Origin: W1P20-047 sp051878795
Lineage (GTDB): Bacteria > Actinomycetota > Coriobacteriia > Coriobacteriales > Eggerthellaceae
Reading direction: 5' to 3'
Length of the DNA stretch: 7,058 nt
Assembly: GCA_051878795.1 (NCBI GenBank)
Contig: JBJEKU010000090.1
Location: 1 to 7,058 of the forward strand
Position 1 is the stretch's first letter. The number at the start of each line of letters is the position of its first letter. Both the position numbers and the translations under genes were made by a program. The notes below the pieces were generated by a model that was not told where the DNA came from, ran no database searches, and was given only the letters and a program-made list of their open reading frames with translations. Positions 1-4,502 of this stretch are shown piece after piece.

Positions 1-144
1 GCGCAGCAGCGACGATTTTCCGTCGCCGTTGCGGCCGACGATGCCGATTCGGTCACCGGTCTGGACGCCCAGGGTCACGTTGTCGAATACCTTCTTCGTG
101 GGGAAATCCACGCAGATGTCTTTGCAATTGAGCAGTATTGCCAC
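1..144 (-). CDS. ABC-F family ATP-binding protein, N-terminal fragment
   Basis: The gene runs off the left edge, so only the first 48 codons (GTG start) are present. The peptide begins MAILLNCKDICVDF and carries a Walker A P-loop GRNGDGKSS at residues 37-45, preceded by the DRIGIVG strand. That arrangement is typical of the first ATPase domain of ABC-F (Uup/EttA-like) proteins. These are soluble twin-ATPase proteins that act on ribosomes (translation control or antibiotic protection) rather than as transporters. The start is well supported: AAGGAG at 155-150 (minus strand) lies 5 nt before the GTG. The second ATPase domain and the linker that would identify the subfamily are outside the window, so a transporter ATPase cannot be wholly excluded. 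The lack of a following membrane gene cannot be tested. The gene is divergent from the PAP2 phosphatase. Confidence 0.85.
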   Translation of the reverse strand, partial: MAILLNCKDICVDFPTKKVFDNVTLGVQTGDRIGIVGRNGDGKSSLLR

Positions 145-169
145 AGAAACTCCTTTTCACCGACCCATT

Positions 170-175
170 ATTATA
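170..175 (-). promoter_or_regulatory. Candidate -10 box of the ABC-F gene
   Basis: Reading the minus strand, positions 175-170 give a perfect TATAAT, about 15 nt before the Shine-Dalgarno of the ABC-F gene. That would place the transcription start near 163. No convincing -35 is seen at 16-18 bp spacing (GACGAC or similar). The promoter may therefore depend on an activator, or the match may be chance in this AT-rich spacer. Confidence 0.4.
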
Positions 176-199
176 TGCAGCTGTCGAAGAGAGTCGTCT

Positions 200-255
200 T
201 TTCCATAGGGGAAATTCACGTTTGACGTCATTGTTTCCAGGTGGAAACGATTTCC
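200..255. promoter_or_regulatory. Tandem TTTCC/GGAAA palindromes in the divergent spacer
   Basis: Two palindromes of the same design lie here. TTTCC (200-204) and GGAAA (210-214) have a 5-nt gap. GTTTCC (233-238) and GGAAAC (243-248) have a 4-nt gap. A further TTTCC at 251-255 can pair with the second GGAAA. The two units are 33-34 bp apart, roughly three helical turns, which suits a dimeric regulator binding on one face of the DNA. They lie just upstream of the ABC-F -10 box and about 100-150 bp upstream of the PAP2 gene. The regulator is unknown, and the operator role is inferred only from symmetry and spacing. Confidence 0.4.
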
Positions 256-298
256 AAACATGGCATGAAAAGATTCGGGCCATAGGCATGCGGATGTG

Positions 299-317
299 CA
301 ACAATTGCTAGTTGTTG
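299..317. repeat. Inverted repeat upstream of the PAP2 gene
   Basis: The arms CAACAA (299-304) and TTGTTG (312-317) are perfect complements separated by 7 nt, about 36 bp before the PAP2 start codon. It could be a small operator or a leader hairpin. No clear promoter for the PAP2 gene was found around it. Confidence 0.3.
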
Positions 318-352
318 TTACGGCTTTTCGATGGATCGAATGGATATAACCC

Positions 353-934
353 ATGATCACGCATTCTGTGGATATTGCGGTGCTCGAATTCTTCCAAGGA
401 TTGGACAATCCCGTCCTCGATGCGGTGATGAGCGCTTTCACCAAGTTGGGAGACCACGGTTTGATCTGGATCGCCATCAGCCTCCTGCTACTCGCCTATA
501 AGCCCACCAGGATATGGGGTGTTTTCGCGGGCGTGTCCCTGGCGATGACCTTCTTCATCGACGAGTTCCTGTTGAAGTCGATCTTCCTGCGCGAAAGGCC
601 ATTCGTTGCTATTCCCGACGTACAGCTGATAATCGACCCACCCAGCGGCTTCTCGTTCCCGTCCGGGCATTCGGCGACGGCTTTTTCGGTTGCCATCTGC
701 CTTTTGCTCTGTCCAAGATTGAAATTGCCGCTGCGGTTCGCAGCTGTGCTGTTCGCCGTCGCCATCGCGACGTCGCGCGTCTACCTTTCGGTGCACTATC
801 TGACCGATGTGGTGTGCGGTTCGCTCGTGGGTATCGTATGCGGCATCATTTTCGGGCTCGTTGCATTGCATCTGCAGGATCATCCCAAGGACGGCATCAA
901 AGCGCCTCCTGCACCTACGGCGGTGCTGCCCTAG
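353..934 (+). CDS. PAP2-family membrane phosphatase
   Basis: A 193-residue integral membrane protein with the complete three-part signature of the type 2 phosphatidic acid phosphatase superfamily: KX6RP at K75-R82-P83, PSGH at 103-106, and SRX5HX3D at S141-R142, H148 and D152. In the family, the histidine of the third motif is the nucleophile and the PSGH histidine is the general acid. Hydrophobic stretches at about 36-50, 53-73, 107-120, 125-141 and 153-173 indicate five or more membrane helices. The tail from about 176 is polar and Pro-rich. Small bacterial members usually dephosphorylate undecaprenyl diphosphate or phosphatidate/phosphatidylglycerol phosphate, and the substrate cannot be decided here. 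The ATG at 353 is fixed by an in-frame TAA at 347-349. The ribosome-binding site is weak (GGAT, 342-345). No terminator follows. Confidence 0.93.
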   Translation: MITHSVDIAVLEFFQGLDNPVLDAVMSAFTKLGDHGLIWIAISLLLLAYKPTRIWGVFAGVSLAMTFFIDEFLLKSIFLRERPFVAIPDVQLIIDPPSGFSFPSGHSATAFSVAICLLLCPRLKLPLRFAAVLFAVAIATSRVYLSVHYLTDVVCGSLVGIVCGIIFGLVALHLQDHPKDGIKAPPAPTAVLP

Positions 935-1010
935 CAGCGTCTATCCGTTCCGCCATTGCCTGTTGTCTTCTCCCTTGCGGTCCCGCGTTCTTGCCGGGCT
1001 GCTTTTGCGT

Positions 1011-1016
1011 TATAGT
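1011..1016 (+). promoter_or_regulatory. Candidate -10 box for the acyl-CoA synthetase gene
   Basis: TATAGT matches the sigma-70 -10 consensus at five of six positions and lies 69 nt before the GTG start at 1085. The -35 side is poor (TTCTTG at 988-993 with 17-bp spacing). The downstream leader contains GGCCTT/AAGGCC arms (1027-1032 and 1047-1052) around an internal TGTC/GACA palindrome. No terminator separates this gene from the PAP2 gene, so read-through is also possible. Confidence 0.3.
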
Positions 1017-1084
1017 GGGAATTCGCGGCCTTCCCCCTGTCGAGACAAGGCCTGATACGAACCGATTTGACGAAGGTGGTTCTT

Positions 1085-2728
1085 GTGCCCGTTACCGAAT
1101 ATCTGACAAGGAACGCGTGGCTGTACCGCGACGACGTTGCCCTGGTCGAAGTGAATCCCGTCAACCGCGAGGAGCACGAAAGCAGCTGGCTGGAATTCGA
1201 TCTTGTCGAAACCAACCCATCGAAGCTCTACCGTCGCGAGATCACCTGGAAGCAGTTCAACGAACGCGCGAACCGATTCGCGCATATGCTCATGGACGCC
1301 GGGGTCTGCAAGGGCGACAAGGTTGCCATCCTGATGATGAACTGCCTCGAATGGCTGCCCGTTTATTTCGGCGTGCTGAAGACCGGCGCCATCGCCGTGC
1401 CCCTGAACTACCGTTATGCCGCGGACGAGATTAAGTACTGCCTCGATCTGGCGGAAGTGGACGAGCTCATCTTCGGCGAGGAATTCATCGGCCGCATGGA
1501 GGAAATCGCCGATCAGCTGCCCCAGGTGCGCCATATGTACTTCATCGGGCAGAACTGCCCTGATTTCGCTATCGATATCGAAGACCATCTGGATAACTTC
1601 TCCACCGAAGAGCCCCGCATCCTGCTCACCGACGACGATCTGGGTGCCATCTACTTCAGCAGCGGCACCACGGGTTTCCCCAAGGCCATCCTGCATAAGC
1701 ACAAGTCGCTCATGCGTGCGGCCATCACCGAGCAGAAGCACCACGGCCAGACCCACGAAGACAACTTCCTGTGCATCCCGCCCCTGTACCACGTGGGTGC
1801 CAAGATGCACTGGCTGGGCGGCTTGACCGCAGGCTCGAAGGCAGTCATCCTGCGCGGCGTCAGCCCCGAATGGATCCTGCGCACCGCTTCCGAAGAGCAG
1901 TGCACCATCGTGTGGCTGCTCGTGCCCTGGGCACAGGATATCCTGGATGCCATCGAGCGCGGCGACTTGAAGCTGGAAGACTACCGCCTCGACCAGTGGC
2001 GCCTTATGCATATCGGAGCCCAGCCCGTTCCTCCCAGCCTCATCCGCAGGTGGAAGGAATGCTTCCCGCATCACCAATACGACACTAATTACGGCCTCTC
2101 CGAAGGTATCGGACCCGGCAGCGTCCATCTGGGCGTCGAGAACATCCATAAGGTCGGCGCGATCGGCATTCCCGGCTACGGTTGGCAGGCGGAGGTGCGC
2201 AAAGGCGATGGCAGCGTGGTCGAGCCCGGATCGGGTGAAGTGGGCGAGCTGTGCTTGAAGGGCGACGGCGGCGTGATGGAGTGCTATTACCGTAATCCCG
2301 AAGCAACTGCGGAAACCCTGCGGGATGGCTGGCTGTACACCGGCGACATGGCGGAAGTGGACGAAGACGGCTTCATCTACCTGGTCGACCGCAAGAAGGA
2401 CGTCATCATCACCGGCGGCGAGAATATCTATCCCGTGCAGATCGAGGATTTCATGCGCAACCACGAGGCAATCAAGGATGTGGCGGTTATCGGCGTTCCG
2501 GACAAGCGCCTGGGCGAGATCGCCTGTGCCGTGGTGGAGTTCAAGCCCGGTCGCGAATGCACCGAGCAGGAGATGATCGACTTCTGCACCGAACTCCCGC
2601 GTTACAAGAGGCCCCGCAAGTACATCTTCGCCGAAGTGCCCCGCAATGCCACCGGCAAGATCGAGAAGCCCGAGCTTCGCCGCCGTTATTCCGAAGAACG
2701 CCTGGTGGAGCAGGAGACCGAATCGTAG
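1085..2728 (+). CDS. Acyl-CoA synthetase / AMP-binding (class I adenylate-forming) enzyme
   Basis: A 547-residue soluble enzyme of the acyl-CoA synthetase/ANL superfamily, which adenylates a carboxylic acid with ATP and transfers it to CoA. Visible core motifs, in order: the ATP P-loop YFSSGTTGFPKA (190-201), YGLSE (336-340), YTGD (418-421), the hinge DRKKD (435-439) followed by VIITGGENIYP, and the C-terminal catalytic lysine in NATGK (K525). The length is normal for the family, and no catalytic motif is missing. The substrate is not evident; fatty, aromatic or carnitine-type acids are all possible. I chose GTG 1085 because AAGGTGG (1073-1079) sits 5 nt upstream. An in-frame TTG at 1067 would add six residues but has no Shine-Dalgarno. 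The gene stands alone, between the phosphatase and a tRNA. Confidence 0.93.
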   Translation: MPVTEYLTRNAWLYRDDVALVEVNPVNREEHESSWLEFDLVETNPSKLYRREITWKQFNERANRFAHMLMDAGVCKGDKVAILMMNCLEWLPVYFGVLKTGAIAVPLNYRYAADEIKYCLDLAEVDELIFGEEFIGRMEEIADQLPQVRHMYFIGQNCPDFAIDIEDHLDNFSTEEPRILLTDDDLGAIYFSSGTTGFPKAILHKHKSLMRAAITEQKHHGQTHEDNFLCIPPLYHVGAKMHWLGGLTAGSKAVILRGVSPEWILRTASEEQCTIVWLLVPWAQDILDAIERGDLKLEDYRLDQWRLMHIGAQPVPPSLIRRWKECFPHHQYDTNYGLSEGIGPGSVHLGVENIHKVGAIGIPGYGWQAEVRKGDGSVVEPGSGEVGELCLKGDGGVMECYYRNPEATAETLRDGWLYTGDMAEVDEDGFIYLVDRKKDVIITGGENIYPVQIEDFMRNHEAIKDVAVIGVPDKRLGEIACAVVEFKPGRECTEQEMIDFCTELPRYKRPRKYIFAEVPRNATGKIEKPELRRRYSEERLVEQETES

Positions 2729-2749
2729 GGAAGGGAACCCGGCGCATCT

Positions 2750-2779
2750 TTGCGCAGACAAGACGGCCTGTGGTACTAT
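2750..2779 (+). promoter_or_regulatory. Weak candidate promoter for tRNA-Arg
   Basis: TTGCGC (2750-2755) and TACTAT (2774-2779) are separated by 18 nt, with the -10 ending 15 nt before the mature tRNA. Matches are three of six and four of six. The tRNA could instead be read through from the upstream synthetase gene: only a short GCGCA/TGCGC hairpin (2742-2755) with no T-tract lies between them. Confidence 0.3.
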
Positions 2780-2794
2780 TTGCACGCTTGATGA

Positions 2795-2870
2795 GCGCCC
2801 GTGGCTCAACGGATAGAGCCACGGACTTCTAATCCGTAGGTTGTAGGTTCGAGTCCTACCGGGCGCGCCA
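2795..2870 (+). tRNA. tRNA-Arg (anticodon UCU)
   Basis: A complete 76-nt cloverleaf. The acceptor stem is GCGCCCG (2795-2801) with CGGGCGC (2860-2866). The D-stem is GCTC/GAGC with GG in the loop. The anticodon stem is ACGGA/TCCGT around the loop CTTCTAA, giving anticodon TCT at 2828-2830. The variable loop is AGGTT. The T-stem is GTAGG/CCTAC with loop TTCGAGT. The discriminator is G2867, and the CCA end is encoded (2868-2870). It decodes the rare arginine codons AGA and AGG. Every stem pairs perfectly. It is followed directly by a strong terminator. Confidence 0.98.
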
Positions 2871-2881
2871 TTCGATTTCAG

Positions 2882-2921
2882 AGCGGGTCCGGCCCCGAAG
2901 AAGGGGTCGGACCCGCTTTTT
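2882..2921 (+). terminator. Rho-independent terminator after tRNA-Arg
   Basis: A 15-bp stem (2882-2896 with 2903-2917, one G-U pair) with the 6-nt loop GAAGAA, followed by a T-run at 2917-2921. This is a textbook intrinsic terminator. It closes the tRNA transcript and isolates the arcB promoter region from upstream transcription. Confidence 0.95.
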
Positions 2922-3185
2922 GCACATACCACCGGCAGGGGGTGTGTCTTGCTGGCACTCCAAGATATTGGGGTGTTTCCTGTAATCAGATTATCATGTT
3001 CACTAATGAGAACTATTCTGCAAGCCCTATTCCAGAATGTTTCCGAGACCAAAGAAACACCAGGTCATCTTGCAGAATCATGTTCACCGTCATCCAGTTT
3101 TACCTTTATGGATTGATTATAACTGATTGCATATCGGCTTGTTTCGGGCCGTATGCGGGGGCAAATTTAGCAATGAACTTTACAT
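2922..3185. other. AT-rich non-coding region with repeats
   Basis: No credible gene is seen. By my count 2941-3240 is about 42% GC, clearly lower than the neighbouring genes. It contains a perfect 10-bp inverted repeat, ATTCTGCAAG (3015-3024) with CTTGCAGAAT (3069-3078). A further CAGAAT copy lies at 3033-3038. There is an 11-bp direct repeat, ATCATGTTCAC, at 2993-3003 and 3077-3087. GGTGTTTC (2972-2979) is complementary to GAAACACC (3054-3061). An 84-codon GTG-started frame crosses it but has no ribosome-binding site or recognisable features. It may be distal regulatory DNA for arcB or a decayed insertion. Confidence 0.5.
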
Positions 3186-3213
3186 TTGACCGTTGAAAAT
3201 CAACCGATTTAAT
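3186..3213 (+). promoter_or_regulatory. arcB promoter (predicted)
   Basis: TTGACC (3186-3191) and TTTAAT (3208-3213) match sigma-70 hexamers at five of six positions each, with a 16-bp spacer. Transcription would start near 3220, leaving a leader of about 185 nt before the arcB ATG. It is the best promoter match between the tRNA terminator and arcB. Confidence 0.6.
3190..3206. promoter_or_regulatory. Operator-like palindrome in the arcB promoter spacer
   Basis: GTTGA (3192-3196), AAA, TCAAC (3200-3204) form a perfect dyad, extended by a C-G match at 3190/3206. It fills almost all of the spacer between the predicted -35 and -10, a typical repressor position. It is not an FNR/ANR site, which would need TTGA and TCAA six bases apart. 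The cognate regulator is unknown. Confidence 0.45.
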
Positions 3214-3214
3214 G

Positions 3215-3232
3215 CGACAGTTATTGCTGTCG
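3215..3232. promoter_or_regulatory. Palindrome at the predicted arcB transcription start
   Basis: CGACAG (3215-3220) and CTGTCG (3227-3232) are perfect complements separated by TTATTG. The dyad spans the expected transcription start, centred about 25 bp from the palindrome in the promoter spacer. It may be a second operator or a 5'-end hairpin of the transcript. Confidence 0.4.
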
Positions 3233-3250
3233 AAAATCGCGCGCGTTGCG

Positions 3251-3348
3251 TTGCGCCGTGATTGAGACGGCTCGCTTCCCTCGAAAGGCCGAAGGAGGCG
3301 CGCAAGATGCTTTGACCGCGGTGGTGATTCTCAATCCGCTGCGCGCAA
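3251..3348 (+). ncRNA. Structured leader RNA of arcB (predicted cis-regulatory element)
   Basis: Several complementary segments predict a folded leader. TTGCGC (3251-3256) pairs with GCGCAA (3343-3348). GATTGAGA (3260-3267) pairs with TCTCAATC (3329-3336). Inside, CGCTTCC (3273-3279) pairs with GGAGGCG (3294-3300), burying a consensus Shine-Dalgarno. Competing pairings exist. TTGCGC can instead pair with GCGCAA at 3300-3305, and CTTC-CCT (3275-3281) can pair with AGG (3286-3288) and GAAG (3291-3294), leaving much of the Shine-Dalgarno free. No known riboswitch or T-box motif was recognised. The structure is inferred by eye only, with no energy or covariation support. Confidence 0.4.
3292..3315 (+). 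other. Consensus Shine-Dalgarno with a two-codon leader ORF
   Basis: AAGGAGG (3292-3298) is the strongest ribosome-binding site in the window. It stands 8 nt before ATG at 3307, which is followed by CTT and TGA (3313-3315). The only peptide it could start is Met-Leu. A TTG at 3312 overlaps this and is in frame with arcB, but its 13-nt spacing is poor. The site may be a ribosome landing or stalling site in the leader, or the relic of an older gene start. Confidence 0.3.
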
Positions 3349-3363
3349 AGATAGTCCTGTTAG

Positions 3364-3383
3364 GCGTTTGCATGAGCAAACGC
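3364..3383 (+). promoter_or_regulatory. Hairpin just upstream of the arcB ribosome-binding site
   Basis: GCGTTTGC (3364-3371) and GCAAACGC (3376-3383) form a perfect 8-bp stem with the 4-nt loop ATGA, plus a possible G-U pair outside. The arcB Shine-Dalgarno begins 10 nt later. No T-run follows, so it is not a terminator. It may protect the message, take part in the leader switch, or be a DNA operator. Confidence 0.5.
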
Positions 3384-3404
3384 TCAGTAGAGAAAGGATA
3401 TGAA

Positions 3405-4400
3405 ATGCCTGTAAGCCTGAGCGGACGCAACTTCCTGAGGTTGCTCGACTTCACCACCGAGGAGATCGAGTACCTGCTCACCCTGTCCAAGAACTTCAAG
3501 GACCTGAAGCGCACCGGCACTCCTCATCGTTACCTGGAAGGCAAGAACATCGTTCTGCTGTTCCAGAAGACCTCCACTCGTACCCGTTGCGCATTCGAAG
3601 TTGGCGCAATGGACCTGGGCATGGGCGTAACCTACCTGGATCCCGGCAGCTCCCAGATGGGCAAGAAGGAATCCATCGAGGACACCGCTCGCGTTCTCGG
3701 CCGCTTCTATGACGGCATCGAATTCCGCGGCTTCCTGCAGTCCGACGTCGAGGAACTCGGCGCACAGGCTGGCGTTCCCGTATGGAACGGCCTGACCGAC
3801 GACTGGCATCCCACCCAGATGCTGGCTGACATCCTGACCGTTCAGGAGAACTTCAACTATGACATCAAGGGCAAGACTCTGGTATTCATGGCTGACGCCC
3901 GCAACAACGTTGCTCGCTCCCTGATGGTTGTCTGCTCCAAGCTGGGCATGAACTTCGTAGCTTGCGCCCCCAAGGCTAACTGGCCCGACCAGTGGCTGCT
4001 GGATCAGTGCGAGCCCATCGCTAAGGAAAACGGCTGCACCATCAAGGTCACCGAAGACGTTAAGGAAGCTTGCACCGGCGCTCACGTAATCTACGCTGAC
4101 GTTTGGGTTTCCATGGGCGAGCCCGACGAGGTTTGGGCACAGCGCATCAAGGACCTCGAGGCTTATCGTGTAACCGAAGAAGTCATGGCAATGGCTGATC
4201 CGTCCGCTATCTTCCTGCATTGCCTGCCTTCCTTCCACGACACCAACACCACCATCGGTGCTGACATCGCTGAGCGCTTCGGCGTCACCGAGATGGAAGT
4301 TGAGGACGCTGTCTTCGAGTCCAAGCAGTCCAAGGTCTTCGACGAGGCTGAAAACCGCATGCACACCATCAAGGCTGTCATGTACGCAACCCTGAGCTAA
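3405..4400 (+). CDS. arcB: Ornithine carbamoyltransferase, catabolic
   Basis: A 331-residue enzyme of the aspartate/ornithine carbamoyltransferase family. In this setting it cleaves citrulline with phosphate to ornithine and carbamoyl phosphate, the second step of the cytosolic arginine deiminase pathway. The carbamoyl-phosphate loop is STRTR at 57-61, and HPTQ is at 135-138. The ornithine-binding side has DARNN (164-168), D232 and the SMG loop (236-238). The catalytic HCLP is at 272-275. The SMG motif favours ornithine over putrescine carbamoyltransferase. The length is normal. ATG 3405 is preferred because AAAGGA (3393-3398) lies 6 nt upstream and MPVSLSGRNFL is the usual family start. The same frame is open upstream (ATG 3372, TTG 3246), but that part looks like leader RNA. 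The catabolic role is inferred from the carbamate kinase gene next to it. Codon use is strongly biased (AAC, AAG, CTG, GCT), suggesting high expression. Confidence 0.97.
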   Translation: MPVSLSGRNFLRLLDFTTEEIEYLLTLSKNFKDLKRTGTPHRYLEGKNIVLLFQKTSTRTRCAFEVGAMDLGMGVTYLDPGSSQMGKKESIEDTARVLGRFYDGIEFRGFLQSDVEELGAQAGVPVWNGLTDDWHPTQMLADILTVQENFNYDIKGKTLVFMADARNNVARSLMVVCSKLGMNFVACAPKANWPDQWLLDQCEPIAKENGCTIKVTEDVKEACTGAHVIYADVWVSMGEPDEVWAQRIKDLEAYRVTEEVMAMADPSAIFLHCLPSFHDTNTTIGADIAERFGVTEMEVEDAVFESKQSKVFDEAENRMHTIKAVMYATLS

Positions 4401-4416
4401 TTATTGCGGTTCTTTC

Positions 4417-4450
4417 GGGGCGTCTTTATCGGGCGCCCCACATTTCTTTT
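4417..4450 (+). terminator. Weak terminator or attenuator between arcB and arcC
   Basis: GGGGCG (4417-4422) and CGCCCC (4434-4439) form a 6-bp GC stem with an 11-nt loop, followed by an interrupted T-rich stretch (4443-4450). The stem is short and the T-tract broken, so partial termination, lowering arcC relative to arcB, is more likely than a complete stop. No separate arcC promoter was found, which favours co-transcription. Confidence 0.4.
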
Positions 4451-4457
4451 CGCTTGT

Positions 4458-4482
4458 AATGCCCGATTGTTTTCAGGGCATT
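4458..4482 (+). promoter_or_regulatory. Hairpin upstream of the arcC ribosome-binding site
   Basis: AATGCCC (4458-4464) and GGGCATT (4476-4482) are perfect 7-bp complements with an 11-nt loop. The arcC Shine-Dalgarno GGAG (4492-4495) starts 9 nt later. It could mark an RNA-processing or stability site between the two arc genes. Confidence 0.4.
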
Positions 4483-4502
4483 CCTAGGATTGGAGATTAC
4501 CA

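Noticed and set aside
2742..2755. GCGCA/TGCGC hairpin as terminator of the acyl-CoA synthetase gene
   Set aside because: The stem is only 5 bp and no T-run follows.
2848..2870. tRNA-Arg 3' end as an attachment site of an integrated element
   Set aside because: No repeat of the tRNA 3' end and no integrase were seen downstream. A lone tRNA beside an AT-rich spacer is not sufficient evidence.
1010..3052. A 680-codon open frame on the minus strand covering the acyl-CoA synthetase and tRNA
   Set aside because: It is antisense to a gene with complete motifs. Its segment GRTRTYNLRIRSP is simply the reverse translation of tRNA-Arg, a well-known source of spurious protein predictions. The frame stays open because of biased codon use on the other strand.
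3171..3190. ArgR (ARG box) site upstream of arcB
   Set aside because: Only a TGAAC half-site resembles the consensus. The second half does not match at the right spacing.
2942..3196. 84-codon GTG-started plus-strand frame in the AT-rich spacer
   Set aside because: It has no Shine-Dalgarno, the composition is unlike the neighbouring genes, and it runs into the arcB promoter. No family was recognised.
3192..3204. FNR/ANR-type site in the arcB promoter
   Set aside because: TTGA and TCAA are three bases apart instead of the six required for that family.
3313..3326. T-box-like sequence ACCGCGGTGG in the arcB leader
   Set aside because: The T-box consensus has GGTGG before ACCGCG. Here the order is reversed, and there is no specifier stem or terminator. 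It is the palindrome ACCGCGGT plus neighbouring bases.
3246..3404. N-terminal extension of ArcB by 53 codons from TTG 3246
   Set aside because: Family members start at the equivalent of MPVSLSGRNFL, and a proper ribosome-binding site serves ATG 3405. The upstream part looks like structured leader RNA.
3384..4364. Long minus-strand frame opposite arcB
   Set aside because: It lies opposite arcB with no recognisable motif of its own. It is explained by arcB codon bias.
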